Notes: generated by a model from the sequence alone, not told the origin. A stretch of 15,369 nt of DNA from CAZAFD01 sp964484785 (GCA_964484785.1 CAZAFD010000017.1:1-15369); one strand, 5' to 3'. Positions 1 through 7,332 are shown, numbered from the stretch's first letter. Made by a program: numbers and translations.

Positions 1-492
1 TGTGGTGGAGCTTTTGAAGGTCTAGATAAAATCATATTGGATAGAACAAATAAAAGTAGCATCGGTTTTGAAGCCGAAATTAAACATTCAGAAAAAACAA
101 ACATTAAGAATCAACTTTTAAGACAAATCGAACCTGATGATTTAGTAAAGTTTGGTTTAATACCAGAGTTAGTAGGTAGAATGCCAGTTATAACCTCACT
201 TGATGAATTAAGAAAGGAAAGTCTCATAAAAATACTTACTGAACCAAAGAACTCTATTGTTAAACAGTATTCCAAATTATTAAAATTAGACGACATACAA
301 TTGTCCTTTACAGATAAAGCGTTGGAATTAATAGCTGACAAGGCTCTCCAAAGAAAAACTGGAGCACGTGGCTTGAAGACTATTGTAGAAAATCTTTTAT
401 TAGACACAATGTTTGAAACACCGTCAAACAAGAATATCAAATCCGTGCTAATAGATGTCAAGGATAATGATTTCGAAATCATAACACATTAA
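1..492 (+). CDS. clpX: ClpX, ATP-dependent Clp protease ATP-binding subunit (C-terminal fragment, cut by window edge)
   Basis: This is the unfoldase ring subunit that recognises, unfolds and threads substrates into the ClpP peptidase in the cytosol. The frame is open from base 1, so the gene begins outside the window; 163 codons remain of a protein that is normally about 420 residues. The fragment opens with CGGAFEGLDK, which follows the Walker B region in the family. The IGF tripeptide of the ClpP-docking loop is at fragment residues 21-23, the VGRMPV arginine-finger segment is near residue 60, and the sensor-2 motif GARGL has its arginine at residue 123. The N-terminal zinc domain and both Walker motifs lie upstream and cannot be checked. 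The TAA stop is followed 13 bases later by the lon start, so the two genes are probably cotranscribed, as is usual for the clpP-clpX-lon cluster of alphaproteobacteria. The TTG at 37 is internal and is not the start. Confidence 0.96.
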   Translation, partial: CGGAFEGLDKIILDRTNKSSIGFEAEIKHSEKTNIKNQLLRQIEPDDLVKFGLIPELVGRMPVITSLDELRKESLIKILTEPKNSIVKQYSKLLKLDDIQLSFTDKALELIADKALQRKTGARGLKTIVENLLLDTMFETPSNKNIKSVLIDVKDNDFEIITH

Positions 493-505
493 TTTGGAGA
501 AACAA

Positions 506-2854
506 ATGTTATATAATGACCAAGAAGTTCCAACTATAGTCCTAAAAGATGCAGTATTGTATCCAGGTTGTACAATGGCTTTTGTAGTTACTAGACAAAA
601 ATCTATAAATGCTATTAACAAGGCCTTTGAAGATAAAAAACCGGTTTTTTGTATAGCACAAAAAAACCATGACAAGGAGACTGGTTTAACTGCTAAAGAT
701 TTATATAAAATTGGTACAATTGGTGAAATAATGCAAAAAGTATCGGCGGGTCATAATGAAGTCAGAGTCCTTATGCACGGTATTGAAAAGGCCACAATGG
801 AAGATTTTATAGAAACCCAAGATCTTTATAAATCTATTGTACAAAAGATAAAAACTTCATCAACACGTGACGATTCAGAAAAGGTTAAGGAAATCTGTCA
901 AATTATAGTCAATAAGGCCACTTCATTCCTTAAGGCAACATCTAATCTGCCGATAGATTTATTTACCTCCATAAAAACCATAGATAGACCAGAAGATATA
1001 GTTTTTCTTCTAACTGCACTGCTTAATTTGGAAATGGATGCTAAGCAGGCTATTTTGGAAGAAAAAACCAAACTAAAACAGTTATATAAACTACATGAGT
1101 ATTTGGAAACTCAGGTTAATCTTTTTAATACAGAAAAGACAATAAACGAAAGAATAGCAAAAAAGATCCAAGATAATCAAAAGCAGTTCTTTCTACGCGA
1201 AAAACTCAAGCTTATCAAAAAAGAATTAAAAACTTGTGACGATGAAGATGATGGTGCAGGCGATATTGGCACTTTTAAGAAGCGAGCCAAAAATATAAAA
1301 TTTTCAGATGAAGCTGAAGAAAAATTCAAATCTGAAATTAAGAAACTCGCTTCTATACCAGTATATTCACCAGAATATTCAACTATAAGAGAACATATAG
1401 AGTGGCTTATAGACTTACCTTGGAATAAAAAAAGTCTTGTAACCAATGATGTTAAAAAAGCGGAAGATATTTTAAACAGGGATCAATATGGTCTTGAAGA
1501 AGTTAAAGAGAGAATTTTAGAATTCATCGCTGTATATAGTAAAACAAAGAAATTGCATGGCCCAATTATTTGCCTAGTGGGTCCTCCAGGTGTTGGAAAA
1601 ACTTCTTTAGCCAGGTCAATTGCAGAAGCATTAAATAGAAAATATATTAAAGTTTCATTAGGTGGTGTACGCGATGAAGCAGAAATCCGTGGTCACAGAA
1701 AAACTTATGTAGCAGCAATGCCTGGTAAAATTATACAATCAATGAGAAAGGCAAAAGTCTCTAATCCTCTAATGTTGTTAGATGAAATAGACAAAATGGC
1801 CTCAGACGTTAGGGGCGACCCAGCATCAGCCTTGTTGGAGGTATTAGATCCAGAACAAAATAAAGCCTTTCATGATCATTTTCTAGAAGTTGAATATGAC
1901 TTATCTGATGTCATGTTCATCGCAACAGCAAATGATTTGACTTCTATCCCTCTACCTTTAAGAGATAGAATGGAAATTATAAAAATTTCTGGATATACTG
2001 AAGATGAAAAATTAGAAATTGCTAAAAGACATATAATTCCAAAATTATTGGAATTGCACGGCTTAAAAACCAAAGAATTCAAAATAGATAATAAAAGCAT
2101 ACTACGTATAATACGCGAGTATACTTTTGAAGCTGGCGTACGAAATTTAGAGCGCAGCTTGGAAACACTAATTAGAAAGTGTACAAAAAAACTTGTAGAA
2201 GATAAAAATAAAAAAAGCATTAAAATTACAGAAGATAACCTAAAAGACTACCTTGGAGTAGGTAAATATAGCTATAATAGAGCTAGAAAAGAACCAGTAG
2301 TCGGAGTAACAAATGGTTTAGCTTATACAGATTTTGGCGGAGATATCCTATACATAGAAGCCTTAAAATTTGATGGAAGTGGCAAACTATTAATTACTGG
2401 TAAAATAGGTGAAGTCATGAAAGAATCTGTCGAAGCAGCTCTTAGCTATGTAAGATCCAAGGCTATTAATTTTGGAATTACTTCTGAAATATTTAATAAA
2501 TACGATTTTCATTTACATGTACCAGAGGGAGCTACCCCTAAAGACGGACCTTCTGCAGGAATAGCTATAGCAGGAGCACTTATGTCTCTAGTAACAGATA
2601 TGAAAGTTCGAGGTGAAGTAGCTATGACAGGAGAAATCACACTAACAGGCGAGGTTTTACCAATTGGTGGTTTGAAAGAAAAGTTATTGGGAGCACTTAG
2701 AGGTGGTATTAAGAAAGTTATAATTCCTTTTGAAAATATTAAGGATCTAGAAAAAATACCATCCAAGGTACAAGAACAAATGAAAATACTACCCGTAAAA
2801 AATATAGAGGAAGCCTTTAAAATACTATTGATTGGCTATAAAAACGGCAAATAA
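506..2854 (+). CDS. lon: Lon, ATP-dependent serine protease
   Basis: Lon is the homo-oligomeric cytosolic AAA+ protease that degrades misfolded and short-lived regulatory proteins. The product is 782 residues, essentially the length of E. coli Lon (784). The order is an N-terminal LON substrate-binding domain (about 1-200), a coiled linker rich in K and E, an AAA+ module with Walker A GPPGVGKT (359-366) and Walker B MLLDEIDK (D426, E427), and a C-terminal peptidase domain. The catalytic serine is S683 in PKDGPSAG and the catalytic lysine is K726 in GGLKEK. The 43-residue Ser-Lys spacing matches E. coli S679/K722. The ATG at 506 is preferred over the in-frame TTG at 494 because GGAG at 496-499 sits six bases upstream of it; GGAG would otherwise lie within the coding sequence. 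It follows clpX directly. No hupB-type gene follows, unlike many alphaproteobacteria. All catalytic elements are intact. Confidence 0.98.
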   Translation: MLYNDQEVPTIVLKDAVLYPGCTMAFVVTRQKSINAINKAFEDKKPVFCIAQKNHDKETGLTAKDLYKIGTIGEIMQKVSAGHNEVRVLMHGIEKATMEDFIETQDLYKSIVQKIKTSSTRDDSEKVKEICQIIVNKATSFLKATSNLPIDLFTSIKTIDRPEDIVFLLTALLNLEMDAKQAILEEKTKLKQLYKLHEYLETQVNLFNTEKTINERIAKKIQDNQKQFFLREKLKLIKKELKTCDDEDDGAGDIGTFKKRAKNIKFSDEAEEKFKSEIKKLASIPVYSPEYSTIREHIEWLIDLPWNKKSLVTNDVKKAEDILNRDQYGLEEVKERILEFIAVYSKTKKLHGPIICLVGPPGVGKTSLARSIAEALNRKYIKVSLGGVRDEAEIRGHRKTYVAAMPGKIIQSMRKAKVSNPLMLLDEIDKMASDVRGDPASALLEVLDPEQNKAFHDHFLEVEYDLSDVMFIATANDLTSIPLPLRDRMEIIKISGYTEDEKLEIAKRHIIPKLLELHGLKTKEFKIDNKSILRIIREYTFEAGVRNLERSLETLIRKCTKKLVEDKNKKSIKITEDNLKDYLGVGKYSYNRARKEPVVGVTNGLAYTDFGGDILYIEALKFDGSGKLLITGKIGEVMKESVEAALSYVRSKAINFGITSEIFNKYDFHLHVPEGATPKDGPSAGIAIAGALMSLVTDMKVRGEVAMTGEITLTGEVLPIGGLKEKLLGALRGGIKKVIIPFENIKDLEKIPSKVQEQMKILPVKNIEEAFKILLIGYKNGK

Positions 2855-2868
2855 AACTATTTTACAAG

Positions 2869-2909
2869 AGTATAACTAAAATAGGAAACTATTTTGTATA
2901 GTTTATACT
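2869..2909 (+). terminator. Candidate hairpin terminator after lon
   Basis: An inverted repeat starts 14 bases after the lon stop. The inner stem AAAATAG/CTATTTT (2878-2884 with 2889-2895) is closed over a GAAA loop. An outer stem AGTATAA/TTATACT (2869-2875 with 2903-2909) surrounds it with an asymmetric internal loop. The run of T is inside the descending arm rather than after it, so this is a plausible but non-classical terminator. It could alternatively be an mRNA 3'-end stabilising structure. Confidence 0.4.
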
Positions 2910-2973
2910 AAGCTATAGCGAAAGCAACAAATATATAATTTATTGCCGGCAGCCTACTTCTAATACTATTACC

Positions 2974-3002
2974 TTGACATCCTCTCTAACTAAACCTAAC
3001 TT
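2974..3002 (+). promoter_or_regulatory. Predicted sigma-70-type promoter of prepilin-like gene 1
   Basis: TTGACA at 2974-2979 is a perfect -35 box, followed after 17 bases by TAACTT at 2997-3002, a weak -10. The same two hexamers with the same spacing occur upstream of prepilin-like gene 3 (8659-8687), inside a longer conserved non-coding block. That conservation is the main reason to take the weak -10 seriously. The predicted transcript would have a leader of roughly 30 bases before the ATG at 3039. Confidence 0.5.
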
Positions 3003-3036
3003 TTCCTTAAAACAAACAACCTATACAACACAACAT
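2974..3036 (+). repeat. Conserved upstream block, copy 1 (pair with 8659-8721)
   Basis: This 63-base non-coding block matches 8659-8721 at 56 of 63 positions by direct alignment without gaps. It carries the predicted promoter and ends in the A/C-rich sequence ATACAACACAA next to the start codon. It shows that genes 1 and 3 arose by duplication, or exchange, of a unit that included the control region. Gene 2 keeps only the last part of the block. Confidence 0.8.
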
Positions 3037-3038
3037 AT

Positions 3039-3866
3039 ATGTCCCAATATAATAGTAACTTAAATAATCTAATAATAGATAGGAATGAAAATTTAAATAA
3101 TTATAGTAATGTAAATATTATTAATAATATTATTAATAATAACAATAATAATATACTCTTTCTTAATCAATTTAAATCAGCCTTCTCTTTAGTTGAGTTA
3201 TCTATAGTTCTTATCATAATAGGTCTTCTTATTAGTGCAGTAATAGGAGGAAGAGCGCTTATAGATGAGGCTAAAGTAAAAATTGCTATAAAAGAGTTTG
3301 AAACAATATTAATTGCACTGCAACAATACGAGAGTATACCAGAAGCGCCTGAAAATAAACATCTTTGTGGTAGCAAACAATATGATATCAGAACATTTAC
3401 TAGATTAAAAGATCTTGGTTTGATAGATAAAAATAAATATGTTCAATATCCTAATAGTGGAAATAACCCAAGTAAACAAGGTTATATATCCAAAATACAG
3501 GCTAATAAATACGGTGGTAATAGATATTTAGTGTGGACTAATAATGAAGGTTGCTACACATGGTCATCTGACAACAAAAATAATAAGTATAATAAATCCA
3601 TGAAACTTGAACTTATGTATGGATGGACTACAGCCACAAAAGCAGGTATATACAGCAAGTATGGTGCGTCTCTAGATAAGAAATTATGTCTAAAAATACA
3701 AGATAGACTAAGATCTCGTTACGGGGAAAATGTAGCCTCAAATACACAAAGTAACAACCTGTTTTTTAAATGTAATTGCTTCGATGATAAACACTCTTCT
3801 ACAGTTGATTGCTCATCGGAAGGAATTACCAAAACAGGATTTTATGTTCTGATATACAATTTATAA
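3039..3866 (+). CDS. Prepilin-like protein 1 with type IV pilin N-terminal helix and Asn-rich leader
   Basis: The product is 275 residues. Residues 46-64 contain a type IV prepilin-type segment: Ala48 then FSLVELSIVLIIIGLL, with Phe49 as predicted mature residue 1 and Glu53 as the conserved Glu5. This is the signature of proteins cut and N-methylated by the prepilin peptidase at the inner membrane. The leader is unusually long (about 48 residues) and rich in Asn. The predicted mature part (about 227 residues) has several cysteines (HLCGS, EGCYTW, KKLCLK, KCNC, VDC), which could form disulfides in the periplasm or outside the cell. Segments such as LKDLGLIDKNKY and LDKKLCLKI are shared with gene 2. 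The ATG at 3039 matches the conserved M-x-Q-Y starts of the paralogues; there is no Shine-Dalgarno sequence. Its role could be pilus or pseudopilus subunit, adhesin or other exported protein. No assembly genes are nearby, so the function is open. Confidence 0.85.
   Translation: MSQYNSNLNNLIIDRNENLNNYSNVNIINNIINNNNNNILFLNQFKSAFSLVELSIVLIIIGLLISAVIGGRALIDEAKVKIAIKEFETILIALQQYESIPEAPENKHLCGSKQYDIRTFTRLKDLGLIDKNKYVQYPNSGNNPSKQGYISKIQANKYGGNRYLVWTNNEGCYTWSSDNKNNKYNKSMKLELMYGWTTATKAGIYSKYGASLDKKLCLKIQDRLRSRYGENVASNTQSNNLFFKCNCFDDKHSSTVDCSSEGITKTGFYVLIYNL
3114..3152 (+). repeat. In-frame AAT-type microsatellite encoding poly-Asn/Ile
   Basis: The 12-base unit AATATTATTAAT occurs twice in tandem (3114-3125, 3126-3137) and is followed by five AAT/AAC triplets. 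It starts on a codon boundary of prepilin-like gene 1 and encodes N-I-I-N repeats followed by a run of Asn in the leader upstream of the predicted cleavage site. Slippage in units of three would change leader length without breaking the frame. Confidence 0.85.
3186..3250 (+). repeat. 65-bp identical prepilin core, copy 1
   Basis: This tract is identical base for base to 4187-4251 and 8827-8891. It starts on a codon boundary (Ser50 of gene 1) and covers 21 codons of the hydrophobic helix. With gene 2 the identity extends to 78 bases (3176-3253 against 4177-4254). Sequence on both sides diverges rapidly, apart from a short moderately conserved stretch just downstream. Confidence 0.95.
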
Positions 3867-3891
3867 CATATTATATATTATAATCTTATGT

Positions 3892-3925
3892 AGTTATAAG
3901 CTATATCCTATATAGTACTATAACT
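3892..3925. repeat. AT-rich nested inverted repeat after prepilin-like gene 1
   Basis: AGTATAA-like arms form a hairpin. The outer stem is AGTTATA/TATAACT (3892-3898 with 3919-3925) and the inner stem is CTATAT/ATATAG (3901-3906 with 3910-3915) around a three-base loop. It lies 26 bases after the stop of gene 1 in the 200-base gap before gene 2. It lacks a following T-run on either strand, so a terminator role is only possible, not shown. Confidence 0.4.
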
Positions 3926-4066
3926 ATAAACACGTTATGCACAAAGAAAGTATACAACATTAGTTATTTATAGTTGCATAAAGCTTATAAGACTATATTA
4001 TTTACTATACAGTATTGACGTTTTTCAAAATCTCTATAGACTTTTTCAAAAATGATACAACACAAT

Positions 4067-4819
4067 ATGTTCCAATATGGCGATAATCCAATAAACAGAA
4101 GAAGAAAACAAACTAATTTAGTAGGAGACAACTTATTATTTAGTAATCTCAATACACCGTCCTTCAATCAATCTGCATCAGCCTTCTCTTTAGTTGAGTT
4201 ATCTATAGTTCTTATCATAATAGGTCTTCTTATTAGTGCAGTAATAGGAGGAAGGGCTTTAATTGATGAAGCTAAGATTATAACTATAAGGAATGAGTTT
4301 GAAGAAATAAAATTTGCTCTATCACAATATGAAAACACTGGCAGATCTTTTATTGATATCCATAACTACCTATGTAAAACGAGTATATGGGAAGAAATGA
4401 AGGATCTTGGTTATATAGATAAGTCCAGGTATATCAGGCAGGGATGGGGTACATTTAAGTCCAAAATTAAAGGTAAAACTAATCACTATAATCTATGGAG
4501 TAACAGACAATGTTGGTCTCCGAACACCTGGTCTCGTACAGCTAAAACCTATGTCCACTATGGCGTAATGGGAGAAGGAACTACCGACGAAAAACTTCTC
4601 GACCCAAAATTTTGCAAAAAATTAGTTCAAAAGTTTAGAAGTTATTATGGTGGAGATATCGGTGCGGATATGGAAGATCGAAACGCTAGCAAAAATAGTA
4701 AATATATCTTTTCTTGTTGGTGTGGTAACAATGCTGGTTTGTATGGCGATGAATGTCAATATGCTATGAATGACAAAAGCTACGGGGCCTTTTTAGAAAT
4801 AGTTATAATTGATTTTTAA
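4067..4819 (+). CDS. Prepilin-like protein 2 with type IV pilin N-terminal helix
   Basis: The product is 250 residues from ATG 4067. The ATG at 4052 is in frame and would add MIQHN. The later start is chosen because the paralogues begin M-x-Q-Y at the equivalent place and because the shared ATACAACACAA box (4055-4065) would otherwise be coding. The cleavage-type junction is Ala39/Phe40 followed by SLVELSIVLIIIGLL, with Glu at mature position 5. The leader is about 39 residues with a basic RRRK patch. The mature domain shares MKDLGYIDKSRYI, YNLWSNRQCW and LDPKFCKKL with gene 1 patterns. It keeps cysteines in similar places (YLCK, RQCW, KFCKK, SCWC, DEC), but overall it diverges widely from gene 1 outside the helix. 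It lies 200 bases after gene 1 on the same strand, with its own predicted TTGACG -35-like box (4015-4020). The assembly machinery is not in this window. Confidence 0.84.
   Translation: MFQYGDNPINRRRKQTNLVGDNLLFSNLNTPSFNQSASAFSLVELSIVLIIIGLLISAVIGGRALIDEAKIITIRNEFEEIKFALSQYENTGRSFIDIHNYLCKTSIWEEMKDLGYIDKSRYIRQGWGTFKSKIKGKTNHYNLWSNRQCWSPNTWSRTAKTYVHYGVMGEGTTDEKLLDPKFCKKLVQKFRSYYGGDIGADMEDRNASKNSKYIFSCWCGNNAGLYGDECQYAMNDKSYGAFLEIVIIDF
4187..4251 (+). repeat. 65-bp identical prepilin core, copy 2
   Basis: This is the second copy of the 65-bp tract found at 3186-3250 and 8827-8891, with no substitution in any copy. The in-frame codons immediately downstream (Gly-Arg-Ala-Leu-Ile-Asp-Glu-Ala-Lys) encode the same peptide as gene 1 but with several synonymous differences. 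The sharp edge of nucleotide identity is therefore visible even where the protein is unchanged. Confidence 0.95.
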
Positions 4820-4866
4820 TACTAAAAACACTATATCTATTGATAAGTTAATTTAGAAAAAACATA

Positions 4867-5387
4867 GTGCATTGCGCGTCACAAAAAAGCAAAAGCTTTT
4901 CTCTTACAGGGCTTTCCATAGTTTTAATAATTATTAGTCCCCTAATTAGCACAGTAATAAGCGGTAAAGCACTAATTGATCAGGCAAAAATAAACGTAAT
5001 AATACGCGCGTGAAATTGACACAATAAGAATAACTCTGCCTAATTATATAGGCAACAACAAACCTTTAATAACAAAGGCTGCAGGTAACTTAAAAATGAG
5101 CATACAACCTTTGCTAGAATGCGGATATTTACCAGACAATAGCATAATACAAAACTAATCCAGGCAGTCTACTAGGATTTAACAGTAAAAAGGTTATTTG
5201 TTATAGCGCGGGGAACGTACAAAACAAAAATGGTAAAGAAGCGTTATTCGAGGCAATGTGCTTTAAAATTCCAACGAAAACTTGTGGTGTTAATCTTGAT
5301 CCGGTATTTTGTGATAAATTAAAATATATATATATAGAACATAATAAATATTTTAAAAACACTAAACTATTTGAGTTTTTAATCTAA
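4867..5387 (+). pseudogene. Decayed fourth prepilin-like gene with two frameshifts
   Basis: Translation from about 4888 gives a damaged helix, FSLTGLSIVLIIISPL, then STVISGKALIDQAK, stopping at TGA 5011-5013. The reading continues in the next frame from about 5012 (EIDTIRITLPNYIG, then LLECGYLPDNS) to TAA 5156-5158. It continues again in the third frame from 5157 through CGVNLDPVFCDKLKYIYIEH to TAA 5385-5387. The last part matches LDPKFCKKL of gene 2 and LDKKLCLKI of gene 1, so the remnant covers the full family length. The conserved Glu5 is replaced by Gly. A GTG at 4867 is the only start-like codon in the first frame. Two frameshifts plus the lost Glu make a functional product unlikely. It does not carry the 65-bp identical tract. 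Confidence 0.85.
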
Positions 5388-5557
5388 ATAGTCTAATGTT
5401 TTTTATTCAAAGCAATTGCATAAAAACTTACAACAATAAATAATATATTAATATAATAGCATACGATATGCATTACATTAAAATATTTCATATAAAGCTT
5501 CATTAAAAAATATAAGTTGTATGATTAAAGCTCAGATAAGCTACAAGATAAAATCTA

Positions 5558-5586
5558 TTGACTTTACAATTATCTAGACCTATCAT
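5558..5586 (+). promoter_or_regulatory. Promoter of the tRNA-Arg / tRNA-fMet transcript
   Basis: TTGACT at 5558-5563 and TATCAT at 5581-5586 are separated by exactly 17 bases, each one mismatch from the sigma-70 consensus. Transcription would start near 5592-5595, just before the first base of tRNA-Arg at 5597. The two tRNAs are 11 bases apart and would be read as one transcript. Confidence 0.75.
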
Positions 5587-5596
5587 AAAAGGGAGA

Positions 5597-5673
5597 GCAT
5601 CCTTAGCTCAGCAGGATAGAGCAACAGCCTTCTAAGCTGTGGGTCAGACGTTCGAATCGTCTAGGGTGCGCCA
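5597..5673 (+). tRNA. tRNA-Arg (anticodon TCT)
   Basis: A complete cloverleaf can be read: acceptor GCATCCT pairing with AGGGTGC (one G-U pair), D stem GCTC/GAGC, anticodon stem ACAGC/GCTGT with loop CTTCTAA, five-base variable loop, and T stem AGACG/CGTCT with the normal loop TTCGAAT. The discriminator is G and the CCA end is encoded (5671-5673). The TCT anticodon reads AGA and AGG, the favoured arginine codons in an AT-rich genome. Confidence 0.97.
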
Positions 5674-5684
5674 TTGTTATTTAA

Positions 5685-5761
<77 letters not shown>

Positions 5762-5847
5762 AGTGTTTACCCAATTTTTGTCATATTCTAAGACCTTAGC
5801 GTAAGTTGGTATTTACAAATACTGCTAATTACCTTTACTGAATAAAA

Positions 5848-6948
5848 TCACTTTCCAAAAATACTCTGTCTCATCCTTGTTAGGGCAAAAAATATATTCT
5901 GAATTTTAGCAATTAATGAATAATAGTCGGATTTAATGATGGAAGTATCTATTAGATTTACAGCAATGTGAATCACCAATACAATAACTAATGGATAAAC
6001 TAGTGTCAGAACACTGTTTATAAATTGTGGATATATCTTATATTTAACAATAGTAATCTTGCTAACAGCTTTAATTCTATTTCTAGTGCTAGGATGACTA
6101 GAAAACAATGTAAAATAGCCACTATTTCCTAACAAGGATAATGTTGTAGCTGTATTTTTACCTCCACAAACTTGTGCGCTTTGTCTATCAGCTCTATATT
6201 CTATACTTTTACTAATTTGTAACTTGATAAAACTATTTACTTTTAAAATAACCTTCGAGTATACAAACATTAAGACTTTATTGAATATGTTCTGAAATAA
6301 TAATATCAATCTTGCCACTACATATCCTAAAAATGGAATAAAACTTATTATTCTAACAAGAATATAATATATCCTATTAATAATGTTTCCAATAAAATAA
6401 TTTGCCTTTTGGGTATTAACCAATACCAAACCAGGAAAAAAGTCTTTATTTATTATATGCGACATCTCGTGGCTTAATATAACCTTTATGTGCATAAAAA
6501 AGGCTCTTTTATCATTCTTGGAAGCATTTTTGTATAAAGAAATCAAGCTGGAAGTTATTATAACACAATTTTTTCTTAATCCTCCTATTGCATAGGCATT
6601 TACCTGCGGACTATTTTTCAATAAAAATTTAACATTTTTTTTATTAAAAGAACTCCTTACCTGCTCTAAAATAACAGCTAGTTCCGGGTAAACATTAGTT
6701 AATTTAGTACAACCTTTTTGAAATGACTTACTACTTCTATCAAAAATGTAATCACAAACAAGCAATACCAACAACACAGTACTACTAAAGACCACTGAAG
6801 ATACTAAAAAAAATTTTGTATAAACGAACAAAGTTTGATGTCCTTTCAAACTACAAAATAAAATAGTTAAAGTTAAAGGAGCCAACATTATTAGGAAGTC
6901 CACAACACTCAGAATATAAACTAAAATAAACTCTAAAACTTTGACCAT
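5848..6948 (-). CDS. M48 (HtpX/Ste24-like) membrane zinc metalloprotease
   Basis: The product is 366 residues from ATG 6948. It is predicted to be an integral inner-membrane peptidase, probably acting in membrane-protein quality control. The zinc-binding HExxH is HEMSH at 160-164, and the third ligand is the Glu of EYRAD (250-254), the usual M48 arrangement. NAYAIGGLRKNCVIITSSL upstream and SSHPSTRNRIKAV downstream are also family features. Hydrophobic segments lie at about 1-31, 45-67, 191-220 and 309-334. A TTG at 6984 would add 12 residues; neither start has a clear Shine-Dalgarno sequence, so the N-terminus is uncertain. The gene is on the opposite strand to its neighbours and converges on the tRNAs. 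It is longer than typical HtpX (about 290 residues) and is not certain to be its orthologue, so no symbol is given. Confidence 0.85.
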   Translation of the reverse strand: MVKVLEFILVYILSVVDFLIMLAPLTLTILFCSLKGHQTLFVYTKFFLVSSVVFSSTVLLVLLVCDYIFDRSSKSFQKGCTKLTNVYPELAVILEQVRSSFNKKNVKFLLKNSPQVNAYAIGGLRKNCVIITSSLISLYKNASKNDKRAFFMHIKVILSHEMSHIINKDFFPGLVLVNTQKANYFIGNIINRIYYILVRIISFIPFLGYVVARLILLFQNIFNKVLMFVYSKVILKVNSFIKLQISKSIEYRADRQSAQVCGGKNTATTLSLLGNSGYFTLFSSHPSTRNRIKAVSKITIVKYKIYPQFINSVLTLVYPLVIVLVIHIAVNLIDTSIIKSDYYSLIAKIQNIFFALTRMRQSIFGK

Positions 6949-7118
6949 TATACTATATAATATAATATAAACATAGTCTAACAACTAAAATCATTGTTTC
7001 AACGGATTTTATTATTTAAAAACAAAATAACTATTTGGTAGTATATTTAGTAGGTTGTTACACTATTAGTCTATGTTTAGGCATTAAATTTCTAAATTCT
7101 TCCATAAAAATACAACGA

Positions 7119-7147
7119 TTGACTTTTATTTTTACGATTCTTATAAG
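7119..7147 (+). promoter_or_regulatory. Predicted sigma-70-type promoter of the SHMT-like gene
   Basis: TTGACT at 7119-7124 and TATAAG at 7142-7147 are separated by 17 bases. Each differs from consensus at one position. Transcription from here would give a leader of roughly 180 bases containing the two inverted repeats at 7220-7272 and 7293-7311. Confidence 0.5.
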
Positions 7148-7219
7148 AAAATTATTCTTGGCACTTAAAGTTAGTACTTTATGTGCAAAGCAGGAGTTAA
7201 AAACTAATAGTAGCAGTTA

Positions 7220-7272
7220 GAACATAACAAAACTTCAACTGATATAACCCATCAGTTTTTGTTGTTGTGTTC
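7220..7272 (+). terminator. Long imperfect inverted repeat in the SHMT-like leader, terminator-like core
   Basis: The core AACTGAT/ATCAGTT (7237-7243 with 7251-7257) encloses a seven-base loop and runs into TTTTTG (the T-run starts within the stem), like a weak intrinsic terminator. The flanks GAACATAACAA and TTGTTGTGTTC (7220-7230 with 7262-7272) also pair, with one G-U, to make a larger structure. It lies between the predicted promoter and the gene, so it may be a leader regulatory element rather than the end of an upstream gene. Confidence 0.4.
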
Positions 7273-7292
7273 TATAAAATATTGGAACACCA

Positions 7293-7311
7293 AGGATCCA
7301 TAATAGATCCT
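7293..7311 (+). repeat. Small hairpin just before the SHMT-like ribosome binding site
   Basis: AGGATC/GATCCT (7293-7298 with 7306-7311) forms a perfect six-base-pair stem around a seven-base loop. It ends eight bases before the AAGGAG Shine-Dalgarno sequence at 7319-7324. It could influence translation of the gene, but six base pairs alone are weak evidence. Confidence 0.35.
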
Positions 7312-7332
7312 AATAAATAAGGAGTTAGAATA

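Larger units (their letters stand above)
6985..7332. other. Intergenic region between the M48 gene and the SHMT-like gene
   Basis: This is a roughly 350-base divergent intergenic region. No convincing gene was found: a 61-codon frame from a TTG at 7035 has no Shine-Dalgarno sequence and no family resemblance. The region holds a good + strand promoter candidate (7119-7147), a long imperfect hairpin (7220-7272) and a small hairpin (7293-7311) before the Shine-Dalgarno sequence of the SHMT-like gene. The first 130 bases next to the M48 start are plain AT-rich sequence. Confidence 0.6.

Noticed and set aside
3167..3376. Minus-strand frame whose protein is nearly the same as one at 8736-8930
   Set aside because: The resemblance comes only from the complementary strand of the identical prepilin core; no start signals are seen. 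It is a shadow of the sense genes.
5762..5847. Terminator between the tRNAs and the M48 gene
   Set aside because: Only a short TTAGC/GCTAA pair and a GTATTT/AAATAC palindrome with a two-base loop were found; neither forms a convincing hairpin with a T-run.
7035..7220. 61-codon open frame on the + strand starting with TTG
   Set aside because: No Shine-Dalgarno sequence, rare start codon, no family resemblance, and it overlaps the better-supported promoter at 7119-7147 and ends at the base of the hairpin. Probably chance in AT-rich DNA.
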